Assembly: GCA_026770025.1 (NCBI GenBank)
Contig: JAMXDE010000033.1
Span: 496,001-560,000 of the forward strand
Length of the DNA: 64,000 nt
Direction of reading: 5' to 3'
Source of the DNA: Craspedostauros australis
Taxonomy: Eukaryota > Bacillariophyta > Bacillariophyceae > Mastogloiales > Achnanthaceae
The position numbers and the translations under genes are program-made. Every line of letters starts with the position of its first letter. The stretch's first letter is position 1. The notes beneath the pieces are model-generated. The model was not told where the DNA came from. It saw only the letters and a program-made list of their open reading frames with translations, and did not search any database. Shown piece by piece: positions 1 through 9,332 of the stretch.

Positions 1-1
1 G

Positions 2-352
2 CCATCAACATCGTCGTCGTCATTACCTCGCCTCTACGACCGCCAAGTCTCGCTGCTCGTGCACGACACCGTGTTTTGCACGGCCAAATCCACGGTGCAG
101 GTCCATTCCGATGTCTGCGCGCACCTCGTGCAGAGCGGCCAAGTGGGGTTGGGACAGCTCTTTCGTCATCTCGATGTTCTGCCTGAATTCGAACTGCACA
201 GCGCTGGCTACGACGCGCAGTCGGCACTGTGGCGCAAGTACACGCTGTATCATCCCAAGTACGTCACGTGCTACATCGAAGAACGCTTTTGTCCCGACGT
301 TTGGAATGTCGTCGCGGCGGATCGTGGTGGCGGTGGCGTCGATGAGGTGTGA
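2..352 (+). CDS. 3' end of a possible DUF98 / chorismate lyase-like protein (partial)
   Basis: An open frame enters from the left edge in frame 2 and ends at a TGA at 350-352, giving about 116 residues of C-terminus. The pattern resembles the UbiC/UTRA-like fold of the DUF98 (chorismate-pyruvate lyase-like) family: an 'R-x-V-x-L' strand, an 'A-K-S' segment, 'LGQLF', then 'LWRKYTLYHP' and 'CYIEERF', which parallels the 'R-x-Y-x-l...I-x-E-x-F' ending of that family. The start lies outside the window; the GTG at 59 is internal. It converges on the NTPase gene that ends at 757. The family call comes from pattern memory only; the protein could be another UTRA-like protein. That the frame codes is fairly likely, because it keeps regular hydrophobic spacing and ends in a short low-complexity tail. 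Confidence 0.5.
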   Translation, partial: PSTSSSSLPRLYDRQVSLLVHDTVFCTAKSTVQVHSDVCAHLVQSGQVGLGQLFRHLDVLPEFELHSAGYDAQSALWRKYTLYHPKYVTCYIEERFCPDVWNVVAADRGGGGVDEV

Positions 353-756
353 GTGGGGTGGAGCAGGGTGAAGTGAAATGGAATGGAATGGAACACCTGT
401 CACAGGCTGAGTGGTGCATGTTGAATTCTTTGCGAACCAACAATATCGTGTTGCGGGCGTTGCAGACAAGCACATACCAGCCGAGCTACACGTCATACAT
501 AGCTGCAGCAATGTTACTCTTTCTAATCATATATTACCATTCATACTTTTACTCTAGTCAGTAATGAATTGCAATCCAGTCGCTTGTGTGTTGACATCGT
601 GCCTAGCCGTCCTCGTGCTAGTATGGGGCCATGTTGCAAGTGCGGAAAATGGGCTCTTTGCCACTGGGCATTTGCGCTCTGTACACCTACAAAGCCAGCA
701 TGCTGGTTGTCGACCAACACACCAAGTCGTACGTACCAGACAGACAATCAGTTACT
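353..756. other. Convergent intergenic spacer
   Basis: This lies between the 3' end of the left-edge gene and the 3' end of the NTPase gene. It contains a G-rich stretch after the stop, then AT-rich sequence around 510-560. The short overlapping frames here have no recognisable features, and I see no RNA gene. Confidence 0.5.
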
Positions 757-1125
757 CTACGATCGATCCGTCAATACAGACACGTTGTCTTCTTCTTCAT
801 CGGCAACGCCGTCGACATTGCTGCTGCCGTTTCCGTCCTTGCCGTCTCCGGATGGTCGGCTGCGGATGCTACCACCTGCCGGGTTGGAAGCGTTCAGCAT
901 GGGACCGACCGACGACAGCATGCCTGAGGAGCCTCCGATGATATCATCGGATGACATCCCGTTGTTGCCAAAATCGACCCTCGTCATACCCCTCTTGCTC
1001 ACGGTGGCTTCCTCCAGCTCGTTCAGCTTCTTCACGTTGAGGTACTGCATGCGCCGTGTCCTGAGGTCGTTCACCTTCGGCATGCAGCCCCAGGCGATGT
1101 AGTACCGCGCAGCATCCATGAAGTA
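757..1125 (-). pseudogene. 3' part of the same NTPase gene, separated by the LINE
   Basis: This frame holds the 'YFMDA' codons of the target-site duplication (1125-1111) followed by 'ARYYIAWGCMPKV', then a helical stretch and an acidic/Ser-rich tail to a stop at 757-759. 'YFMDA' is also where host sequence ends on the other side of the LINE (9475-9461), in the same codon phase. 'A-x-Y-F-x-x-A-x-x-x-Y-x-x-W-G-x-x-x-K-v' is the usual last repeat of this NTPase class. It therefore reads as the displaced C-terminal 117 residues. The upstream part of the open frame (1200-1126) is translated LINE 3' end and is not host coding. Confidence 0.75.
1111..1125 (-). repeat. Target-site duplication of LINE-1, 3' copy
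   Basis: The 15 bases read TACTTCATGGATGCT on the minus strand. They match 9461-9475 perfectly and encode YFMDA in the NTPase frame on both sides. The outermost T could alternatively belong to the element's tail. Confidence 0.9.
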
Positions 1126-1166
1126 AAATAAAATAAAAACGCAAAGATTAAACCCTCTTATGAGGC

Positions 1167-1193
1167 TGCGCCGGCGGCGCTTTTCTCCGCCTC
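1167..1193 (-). other. Conserved 3'-end stem-loop of LINE-1
   Basis: The minus strand carries GAGGCGG, a 2-nt spacer, AAAA, then a perfect hairpin GCGCC-GCC-GGCGC (1168-1180). LINE-2 has the same module at 54686-54713 with the same stem but a different loop (TTC). It sits about 41 nt from the 3' end of the element. It is a likely recognition structure for the element's own reverse transcriptase, by analogy with 3'-UTR-dependent LINEs; that role is inferred. Confidence 0.6.
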
Positions 1194-1282
1194 CTTTCAA
1201 CCTCGCGCCTGGCGCGAGGGGAGCACGGAATCTGTGTGTTGTGATTTTGTGTAGTATGCATGTCCGGTTCGCTGGAGCTGCA

Positions 1283-4200
1283 TCAACCTTGACCTAGGTC
1301 GGGGTGCGCTTGCCGGCGACATTGGAGCCACTTGAGCAGGGCGCCAGAGGCGGCCGGCTCGTGGATCGCTAACGCTGCTTGCTCTACCCATACCGCGATC
1401 AGAGGTATCGCCGCATCCTCGCCCGGCTTCGTTTTAAGAAGTCGTTGATGAAGTATCTGGTCCTGTTCGAGGCGGAGCCGAAGTGATTGCGCCCTATCTC
1501 GCAGGGACTGAATCATTTCGGCTTCGGCCGAGGTTGGACTGTCGAATTGAGCCTCGTTTCGTGACGCCCACTGATCCCACGCTATATGCCATATACGTCG
1601 CACTAGTTGCCGCGCCCACTTTGAGGCTGATCTTCTCGACTTTTGCTGCTGCAAGAATTCTTGTTGGAGAGGTATCCAGTCTTGGATTAGCAGCCCCTGC
1701 CGCAATGCGACCGGGCCGACCGATCTCTGTCTGCGCGCCGCTTCATGAAGCTGGCCGCCTTGACTTGTCGCCCAGAGATACGCCGATCCTTCAAGCTGGC
1801 TGCGCAGGATGGCCAGAATGACAGTAGTGACCCCCGGCGCTGTAGGATATCGCCTGAGCCACCTGCCAATGTCCTTCAGATGACGACGTGCGACTCCTCG
1901 GCGATCCTCTCCTGGGCATCGCCAGAAATGCTGCGCGTCCTCTCGTGCGTCGCAGCTGGGACACGCTTCTGACTGCCTGAGACCCCACCTCTTCATTCGC
2001 GACCCCATTGGAGCCTCTCCTGTGATTAGTTTGACGGTCAACAGGCGTCGGGTGAAGCTGAGCTCCCGAAGAGCTGTCCCTACCGCGTCCCACGCCACAT
2101 GTATGGCTTGATCCACCACCTTTCTGGATGCCAGCACTTGTACCGATTCCCTGAATGTTGGAGCGTGCGCCACTGTCCTGTATGCTATCCGTGTCAACTT
2201 CCTTTGGTTCGTGAACGAGACTCTTTCTCCATGTATATGGCCACCATAGACCGCCGAGGCTGGCAACGAAAGCCTCGCTGCTGCTGCCAACTTGTCCGCG
2301 ATGATGTTCATGTGCGCCCATTGGTCGAGGGAATTCCAGCTGGCTTGATCGTCCTGATGCCCCTTAACATGGCGCCCATTGACTCGGATGGATATTTCAT
2401 GGCGGAGATTTCTTACCGCCCGCAGCATATCGGCGTCAGTTGACGTGGGTGACAGGCTCCATTCCGGGTCCAGGGCATGTAGAGCTCCGACGTTGTCGCA
2501 GCCCACCACCACTGCGCCAGCGGTGATGCCGTAGACTTCACAGACCGTAGCCACTATCACGAGAACTCCATACATACCCGCAAGCTCTGCTCGATGGGAC
2601 TGCATGGTTCCGTCCGTAGCAGGTGCCAAGTTCGTTATCAGAAGCTGTGCCGTTTCGCCATTGCACTTTGCGAGGAGTACCGCGCCCGACGCGCCTGTAC
2701 CGTTGGCCACAGACCCGTCGCTGCACGCCATGAGCGTACCTCGCTGGGCTGCCTTGGCCACTGTGTCCCAGCTGCCTTGAATTTCGTATCGCCGAACTGA
2801 CCATTTCTTCGACGATGGCAGCCTCACCAACGCTTCGTCCATGCCTACCGAGTTCGCTCGGTCGGGCTGGATTCCTTGCGCTGTATTCGTGATGATGAGC
2901 TGTGCTCCCTGCCAGTAGCCGTCGGCCACATGTGATGCCTCGTCTGCGTTCCCTTCCATGAGTTCGTAGGCCCGTCGTCTGCCCCGCTGTGGCACCCGTC
3001 GAAACTGCTGCTGTGATAGCGGTAGGCTCACTCTGTCACTGGCTGGGTCCCAGAACACCTCCGGCCGTTGCGACGAGTACTCGTTCCAATCTCCCAGCGC
3101 TTGCCCCAACCTTGCCGACTGGGTGCGTGACGCTTGGAAGAGGCCTCGGATGGCTTGACTCCACAAGCGCCAACTTGCGCTGCCAATGCTTCCCACTGGC
3201 GGCCACCGCATACAAGATTGCCGAAGAGGGATGCGACCTGGCTGTTCCGCCGCTGGGTGAAGATTGCGACCGTCCGCCGTGACGATGTCCGACATCCAAA
3301 ATACTTGCTTGGATATCCTGCATAGATTGACAATTCGCTCTGCTTGTTGCCCGAGCTTGAGGGCTTTGATGCGCACCATGATTGGCGCATCACTTTCTCG
3401 TGGGGCGTGCAGTATCCGGTTCTCCCACTGCACTGTAATGCCCACCCTCTTTGTCTCCAGCCACACAGCCTTCATCCAGGATTCCGACGCGAGATGGCTC
3501 CATGCGCTAGGCTCCATGCTCATCACATCCGGTACTCCGACTTGAATTGTCATCAACTCCACCAGAGTGTGCATGAGCTTTCCCGTCAGCGTGCTCCGCA
3601 TCCAATGCCGCGCTAGGGCTTCGAGATGTTTCGTTACTTGCACATAGTACAGGTGATGCACCTCCATGCCCAGCCCTTCTGACGGCCCGAATATGATCTT
3701 TCTCGACATGTTACGCTGCAGACCTGCTGCTGGAAGTGACGCCAACAGGACCGGCCGCATGATTCGCTCACATGCCGCGTTCGTGAAGGTTGCGCTCATT
3801 AGCGGGTATTCCAGCGCCTTCCAGATGGTCGCCTTCATCGCTATCCATGCATGTATTCGGAGCATGCGACTTCGCCTCATTTTATCCGCCCACTGGTTGG
3901 CCTTCTTTGTGTAGTACTGCTCGTTATCATCCTGGATCCCATCGTGTCGCACCATTACCCCCAGCGCCTTGCGCGCTTGATCAACGTGGAGCCTCACAAG
4001 CGTCGACCGCTGCTGGCTGTCCGGTTGTCGGATGCTGATGTCACCTGGCTGCTCGGCGATACTCTTATACTGCCACGCCTGGCCGTCCCACTTGAACGCC
4101 ATGAGGTACCAATAACTTTTTCTGGGCTCGAGTGCACCTCCTGTCGCTCGCAGCATTCCCTCCCATGAATCAACCACTTGCTGAATTTCTGATATGCATG

Positions 4201-6763
4201 CTTCCGGGTCGCTTACGTCTGCTTTGATTGTGTGTATGAGATCCGTGTCGTCCACGAAGGAAAAGCATACCAATTTGGTGCTGACCGATTGGGTGGGGCT
4301 GACCGACGCGAAGCCGTATCCTTGGGCCGACATCGCCTTCATGATCGGGGAACTCATTGCCACCCATCCAGCGGGAGATATTCCGAGCCCCTGCAGCAAT
4401 CCTTGTAGCCTGGACCCGCGGTGAGGGTATGTGCGCGTAGATTTGCCAAACCCTGTGAGCACGTGATGTTGCATAGACTGTACTGCTGCCGTCACGCTGC
4501 GACCGACCACTTCTGGCACCCCTATTTGTTGCATGCTGAGCTCCAGAGGTACGTGCGCCATTCTGTCGTAGCAGCTTTTCGCATCATTGGAGCAAATGCA
4601 GCTGGAGGATGCCGTCAACCGCACGATGTCGTCCGTCATTCGATTGTTCAGACTGACCTCTGCTGCGCTGCGTTGCTTCCGGCTTCCATATTGTTCGTCT
4701 GGCAGCAGGTGATGCTTTTCCGCGTGCCTCATCATTATTTTCCCTATCCATTTCAGATTGGCATTGAAATCTCCCTCCACAAGGCTTATCGTTCGGAACC
4801 TGGAGACTCGAAAGTTGCCTGGCTCCTTTAATAAGGTGACATCGGTGCACACTAACCACCGTTGAAGGTTGTACCCAGTGCGTAGAGATATTTCCCTCAT
4901 GACAGCGTCGACATGCGCGAGCTCGTCGGACCGAGCATTTGCTTTCCATAGACCGAAGTGAAGCCCTGATGGACCTGAAGTGGTTCTTTCGCGTGCCTTC
5001 GACCACAGCCTCTGATGACTCTCCGTCGTGACGGCTAAGTCTGACTCTTCCCATGGGATGACTTCAGTCTGGCTGAGAGCTTCCAACAGTTTGGTCGTGT
5101 GTAGGTCGAGCTTTCGTTGGTGCCGCCGACTTGCTCCTTGCGCTCCGTATTTTTGCACGTCTCGCGCGACTGCCGGTTGTTGGAGAGGAGTGACATACGC
5201 CTGCCGGTACTTGGCTTCGTTGGCTCGCATGCATTGCTTGATGACTGCGTGCTCTCGATCGTACACCTGTTCTTCTCCGTCGGGATTGGTCGCGATCACC
5301 ATCGTCACTTTGCCACTCGAGTCATATTCCCCGACCGCCGCTCGTATAGCCTTGAACGTCTCCACTGTCTCCTCTCGCTTTTGTATAGAGATCAGAGCTG
5401 CTTCTGACGTTGTGTTGCCGTCTTTGGCCATCTCTGCCGCTCTGGATTGTAGGAATGTTTGTCTGTGTTTGAGGGCGTTTTTCTTGGCAGTCTTCCAACG
5501 GGAGTGCGCTCTCTTCCGCTTATCTTCCAATTCGTCCTTGCTGAGAGTTGCTGTCCGCGTGGCAATGCCTGCCTGCTTCTTTGCTCGCTCGTACCATCTG
5601 GAACTGACTTTCTTGCCGTTCCTCCTCTTCCATGCCAGATTCCAAAATTGTTTCTCCATGGCTCTTCGCTTTATCTCCGGTGAAAATGGAACTCTTCCTG
5701 TGTGGATTGGACGAGCTCCTTTCTCTGCTTGGAGCATGATTCTCGCCCTGTCTTGATCGATGGACTCCATGGTAGCCGCTTGTGCCGACGTGAGCTGATT
5801 CGATGCGCCAACTGCCTTTCGGAGCTCGTCAACGCGCCCTCGAATGTTCTTGTCGCGATAATGTGCTGACACCGCCTTTTGGTACCTCCGAACTGTGATC
5901 GGTCTGTTGAGCTGAACTCTGCGTCCCTCGAACTTCCTGGTGGGCTTGCTGGTTGTGCCAAAGATGGATTCTTGGGAGACTTCAATCCATGCAGTCCTGT
6001 GGTCCCATGGACCGAAGGCGCTGAAGCCTGATCTCACCACCTGCACCGACTCGGACACCCACAGCCCGTCGATGACTCGATTGGATCGGGCACGCACGCT
6101 AGTTGACACTCCTGGAGCATTCGGATGTCGGCTGAGTATGGACTCCTGCATGTGCTGTCTTTGCATCATGGTCGCCACCTGGGATTGCATCACCGGCATG
6201 TTGACGTCGCCGCCAACTATTATGGTTTCGCCTGCTTGTCGCCATTCTTGAAGCGCCGCCTCCAGGTCGTGGATGAGGAGTTCGATGGGCGAGCTATCAT
6301 TCCCTTGCGATTCCAGCCACGATGCCTGTTGGTTGTACACTGTGCCTGCACTTTGTCCGCCTTTGACAGGAATGTACACGCTCACGAATCGAACCGTGGA
6401 GTCCTGTCGTCCTCTGACTGCTATGCTTGACCACCTTCCCAGCCGGCGTGGGTCATTCTCCAGACTTTTATACCGTCCGGTTACGTTCCCCACGATTGTG
6501 CAAGCTGTTCCTCCCCATTGGCGTGTGCTCCCCAGCTTCTCCTTCTCATTGTATGCCAGCGCATGTCGTTCTGAGTGCATGTGTCGCTTTGCTCTTGTTT
6601 TCCATGAGTCGACCCTGCCCAGTTTCGACCAGTTGATGCCGATCTCCGTGAGTAAGGCGACGTCTATCTTCATTTGCTTCATCCACTGCCACATATCGTC
6701 ATTCTTCCAATGTTTCGACTCGGCGTGAAGGCATCCCACGTTGAGAGCAGCTATTCGTATCAT
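1283..6763 (-). CDS. LINE-1 ORF2 polyprotein: endonuclease, reverse transcriptase, RNase H, zinc finger
   Basis: The product has 1826 residues. An APE-like endonuclease occupies about 1-260: 'ALNVGCL' at the N-terminus, E40 in 'LLTEIG', 'GGDVNM' near 184-189, and the terminal 'WDHRTAW' near 253. Residues 260-580 form a basic helical linker. Reverse transcriptase spans about 590-900, with motif A 'SNDAKSCYDR' (D727), motif B 'LQGLLQGLGISP' and motif C 'FVDD' (D838, D839). RNase H is at about 1345-1495: D1349 in 'CSDGS', E1393 in 'HRAELAG', D1423 in 'GCDNVGALHAL', then 'HVKGHQDD'. A C-x2-C-x7-H-x3-C finger follows at about 1601-1616. It would nick target DNA and prime reverse transcription in the nucleus. 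All catalytic residues are present, so the protein is potentially active. The first ATG (6763) directly precedes the endonuclease. Confidence 0.95.
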   Translation of the reverse strand: MIRIAALNVGCLHAESKHWKNDDMWQWMKQMKIDVALLTEIGINWSKLGRVDSWKTRAKRHMHSERHALAYNEKEKLGSTRQWGGTACTIVGNVTGRYKSLENDPRRLGRWSSIAVRGRQDSTVRFVSVYIPVKGGQSAGTVYNQQASWLESQGNDSSPIELLIHDLEAALQEWRQAGETIIVGGDVNMPVMQSQVATMMQRQHMQESILSRHPNAPGVSTSVRARSNRVIDGLWVSESVQVVRSGFSAFGPWDHRTAWIEVSQESIFGTTSKPTRKFEGRRVQLNRPITVRRYQKAVSAHYRDKNIRGRVDELRKAVGASNQLTSAQAATMESIDQDRARIMLQAEKGARPIHTGRVPFSPEIKRRAMEKQFWNLAWKRRNGKKVSSRWYERAKKQAGIATRTATLSKDELEDKRKRAHSRWKTAKKNALKHRQTFLQSRAAEMAKDGNTTSEAALISIQKREETVETFKAIRAAVGEYDSSGKVTMVIATNPDGEEQVYDREHAVIKQCMRANEAKYRQAYVTPLQQPAVARDVQKYGAQGASRRHQRKLDLHTTKLLEALSQTEVIPWEESDLAVTTESHQRLWSKARERTTSGPSGLHFGLWKANARSDELAHVDAVMREISLRTGYNLQRWLVCTDVTLLKEPGNFRVSRFRTISLVEGDFNANLKWIGKIMMRHAEKHHLLPDEQYGSRKQRSAAEVSLNNRMTDDIVRLTASSSCICSNDAKSCYDRMAHVPLELSMQQIGVPEVVGRSVTAAVQSMQHHVLTGFGKSTRTYPHRGSRLQGLLQGLGISPAGWVAMSSPIMKAMSAQGYGFASVSPTQSVSTKLVCFSFVDDTDLIHTIKADVSDPEACISEIQQVVDSWEGMLRATGGALEPRKSYWYLMAFKWDGQAWQYKSIAEQPGDISIRQPDSQQRSTLVRLHVDQARKALGVMVRHDGIQDDNEQYYTKKANQWADKMRRSRMLRIHAWIAMKATIWKALEYPLMSATFTNAACERIMRPVLLASLPAAGLQRNMSRKIIFGPSEGLGMEVHHLYYVQVTKHLEALARHWMRSTLTGKLMHTLVELMTIQVGVPDVMSMEPSAWSHLASESWMKAVWLETKRVGITVQWENRILHAPRESDAPIMVRIKALKLGQQAERIVNLCRISKQVFWMSDIVTADGRNLHPAAEQPGRIPLRQSCMRWPPVGSIGSASWRLWSQAIRGLFQASRTQSARLGQALGDWNEYSSQRPEVFWDPASDRVSLPLSQQQFRRVPQRGRRRAYELMEGNADEASHVADGYWQGAQLIITNTAQGIQPDRANSVGMDEALVRLPSSKKWSVRRYEIQGSWDTVAKAAQRGTLMACSDGSVANGTGASGAVLLAKCNGETAQLLITNLAPATDGTMQSHRAELAGMYGVLVIVATVCEVYGITAGAVVVGCDNVGALHALDPEWSLSPTSTDADMLRAVRNLRHEISIRVNGRHVKGHQDDQASWNSLDQWAHMNIIADKLAAAARLSLPASAVYGGHIHGERVSFTNQRKLTRIAYRTVAHAPTFRESVQVLASRKVVDQAIHVAWDAVGTALRELSFTRRLLTVKLITGEAPMGSRMKRWGLRQSEACPSCDAREDAQHFWRCPGEDRRGVARRHLKDIGRWLRRYPTAPGVTTVILAILRSQLEGSAYLWATSQGGQLHEAARRQRSVGPVALRQGLLIQDWIPLQQEFLQQQKSRRSASKWARQLVRRIWHIAWDQWASRNEAQFDSPTSAEAEMIQSLRDRAQSLRLRLEQDQILHQRLLKTKPGEDAAIPLIAVWVEQAALAIHEPAASGALLKWLQCRRQAHPDLGQG

Positions 6764-6902
6764 AGTGCCACCCTTTGTTCGCGGTGAGTCGCCCCAATGC
6801 CGGTCGTGGAGGATCAGACCTTCCTGACTCCTTTCCTCCGGGTTTGCATCCGTTGGGCTTGCGGGGGTGGTTGGCGATGCTTCTCCTGCCCCCAGCCTCG
6901 CG

Positions 6903-9332
6903 TTAGTCTTGGTCCTCGCCCCTACCCTGGCTTAAGGCAGGTGGCGTGGCCGTGGACGCCTCCAGTTGGGCGCGCAGTGCCGCTATGATTGACTCTTGGT
7001 TGAGGATCTTGTTCGATTGTTCTTGCACTCGAACTCGACTGGCCGCCAGCTCTTGGGCTTCCCTCGCCATTTTCATGGCCTCTTCGATCTCTGCTTCGAT
7101 GTCATCTGCTTCTGTTTGGGATTCCGGAATGGTGTATCGTGATGAAGCTGCTGATTTGCCGTACTCTGTTCCAAAGGTTTTGAAACTCTCGTCCTCCAAT
7201 CTGGCTTTCTTTCGTTTGGGGGATGCGTTGTCGCTCTCCATGAGGTTGAGACCCTCGATGACGACATTTCCAAACCCCTCGTCCAATAAGAAGTCCATTT
7301 CTTCTTCCGTCTCCACGTCCACATAGTCTCCACTGGCGTCCTTCATCATGGTGCTGCTCATCGCTACGATGTCTTCCGAGAACCATTTGTTCGTTGACTC
7401 GTTGATTTCCGTTGAACATCTGATGCCAATTGTGTGAATCAGTCCTACCGCCTGTGCAAATCGCTCCTCGAAGGCCACGATGTGAATCGCGTCTTCCTTG
7501 CCGTCCGCCATGTGAGTAGTGCTGACGTCGTGGATGAGCGGATTGCCTTCGCTGGTTTGCTGTGACAGGAATTCTCGCAGAGTGATGGTGCCCGTTTCCG
7601 GATCCTTGGTGTCCAACGCGAAATCTCCTTTGAGTTGCTCGTATTTCAGCCTACGCACGTAGTTCTGGTGTTTCCGAATCATGGCTTGCACCTTCATCGC
7701 CGTCTTCGCTCCCATGACTGATGTGCCAGGTTTGGGCACGTATCTGTAGTTGAGTCCTTTGCGATCGCCATCTTTGGTGTTGAAGATTTTTCCGAGGAGC
7801 TTCGATGCCCTGCGCGCGTCCTTGACGTCCGCGTGCAGATGGAGCGCCATCCACGGAGAGTTGTACCAACTTCCACCGTCTTGCAGGTGCTTCGTTTTTA
7901 CTTCTTCCGATACCTTCCCCATGAATTTCACCCTGCCGCCCACTTTGAGCTTGGCTCTCTTCTCCTCCAGCAACTGGTTGATGATCCCAAGCGTTTGTTT
8001 TGCCTTGGTGAAGTTGCCCGAATATGCCATGAAGCCTATCTCTGTTGTGTGTTCGGCGTCCTTCAAATCCTGGATGTACGCGTACTCTCCTTCGTGGTAT
8101 GCTCCTTCAAGCTCTGTGTTCCAGCTCGTGAACACCTGCATTTCGATGTTCGAGGACATCAGGATCTGTAGGTATACGTCTTTGCTTTTCGATGTCGGGT
8201 TGGCCCTGCCGATGTAGTATCTGAGATCTTTCCACATGGCTGGTATGTCGGCCTCAGTGATGATGCATCCCTTTGCCTTGTTCTTCTTGTACCACGGGCT
8301 TATGACGAGACTTTGATCCATACCTTTGGCTTCGTCGTACCACTGGCGAAAGCGCTCTTGGAAATCCCGAACTGGCGTTTTCGTGCCCTTGGGGATTTTG
8401 AGCCGCATTTCGAATCTTTCGTAGTATCGTCGTCTTGGGCTTGACATTTGGGGCTGCTTCTTCTGATGCTTGGTCCATCCTTCGCCGTCTGCTTCTGGGT
8501 TAGCATTGCTCTCGTTTGCTGCCGGAGCTCGAGCTGTGCTGAGACTGCCATCCTTATCTCGCGGTGCTGGCGATGTGATCTTGGTGTTCGTTGTGTAGGC
8601 TGTCAAATTGGCCTGCTTCAGAGGCTTCTTTGTTACCAACCCCATGAGGTCGTAGCTGTCGTCGTCGCTGTCCATCTTCATTGCCTCGTCCGCTGAGTCC
8701 ACTTCAGGAGGGGGTTTCTCCGCCATGTATTGGCAACCCATGTAGGCTGTTGCTGCCGCCCACAGAATCGTCATCTGGTTGGCTATCATCGATTTGCCTC
8801 CTGGCTTGGCTTCGTCTGAGAAGCATTTGGCCGGATCTGTTAGTGACAGGTCCGCTACCAGTTGCTTGATCGCCTTTCTGTCTGGATCGTCCGACGGGAC
8901 TTTGGATTTCCCCAACTTCGTGGTTCGCCCGTCCATCACTGTTTGGAAGAATATGGTCATGTCTTTGATGCTGGGCATGGTTGCTGACACCATGGAAGTA
9001 TCTGCCTTCTCCCACATGGCTTTCTTGATGAGAGCTTTCTTCACTTGGTTGTGCATTGCGCGCCCGTCTTCGCCGTACTTCTCGCTGGACTCGAATCCCT
9101 TCGCTTGCTGTGCGATCACGTCGTTGAGTTTTTTCCACCGCGCCGCGTTCGGATCTCTCCATGTCGTCGCTACTTCTCCTCGTTTCTCCATCAATTCGTC
9201 TTCGTTGCTGCTCGGATTTGGCTTGGGAGGAGGCTTGGGTGTTGCGGTTTGCACCGCTGGCCCATGCACCTCCGACATCTCGACGTCGTCTGCTTTATCC
9301 TCCATGATTCTGACTTGCTTTGTCACCTTCAT
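6903..9332 (-). CDS. LINE-1 ORF1 protein (809 aa, unrecognised type)
   Basis: This is the first ORF of LINE-1, presumed to bind the element RNA. I see no CCHC knuckle or obvious RRM. The N-terminus is acidic and Pro-rich. A conserved block follows around 'PSDDPDRKAIKQLVADLSLTDP', then a Ser/Pro-rich linker, then a second conserved block of about 400 residues beginning 'RRYYERFEMRLKIPKG'. The C-terminal 70 residues are strongly helical and would form a coiled coil ('EIEEAMKMAREAQELAASRVRVQEQ' region), which suggests oligomerisation. Both blocks recur in the 869-residue ORF1 of LINE-2 with low identity, so the protein is under selection. The host NTPase frame overlaps its first codon at 9329-9332 only by readthrough into the leader. 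The role is inferred from position. Confidence 0.85.
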   Translation of the reverse strand: MKVTKQVRIMEDKADDVEMSEVHGPAVQTATPKPPPKPNPSSNEDELMEKRGEVATTWRDPNAARWKKLNDVIAQQAKGFESSEKYGEDGRAMHNQVKKALIKKAMWEKADTSMVSATMPSIKDMTIFFQTVMDGRTTKLGKSKVPSDDPDRKAIKQLVADLSLTDPAKCFSDEAKPGGKSMIANQMTILWAAATAYMGCQYMAEKPPPEVDSADEAMKMDSDDDSYDLMGLVTKKPLKQANLTAYTTNTKITSPAPRDKDGSLSTARAPAANESNANPEADGEGWTKHQKKQPQMSSPRRRYYERFEMRLKIPKGTKTPVRDFQERFRQWYDEAKGMDQSLVISPWYKKNKAKGCIITEADIPAMWKDLRYYIGRANPTSKSKDVYLQILMSSNIEMQVFTSWNTELEGAYHEGEYAYIQDLKDAEHTTEIGFMAYSGNFTKAKQTLGIINQLLEEKRAKLKVGGRVKFMGKVSEEVKTKHLQDGGSWYNSPWMALHLHADVKDARRASKLLGKIFNTKDGDRKGLNYRYVPKPGTSVMGAKTAMKVQAMIRKHQNYVRRLKYEQLKGDFALDTKDPETGTITLREFLSQQTSEGNPLIHDVSTTHMADGKEDAIHIVAFEERFAQAVGLIHTIGIRCSTEINESTNKWFSEDIVAMSSTMMKDASGDYVDVETEEEMDFLLDEGFGNVVIEGLNLMESDNASPKRKKARLEDESFKTFGTEYGKSAASSRYTIPESQTEADDIEAEIEEAMKMAREAQELAASRVRVQEQSNKILNQESIIAALRAQLEASTATPPALSQGRGEDQD

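Noticed and set aside
757..1200. A stand-alone 147-aa protein starting at 1200.
   Set aside because: The first 25 codons are LINE 3' end; the rest is the displaced C-terminus of the NTPase.
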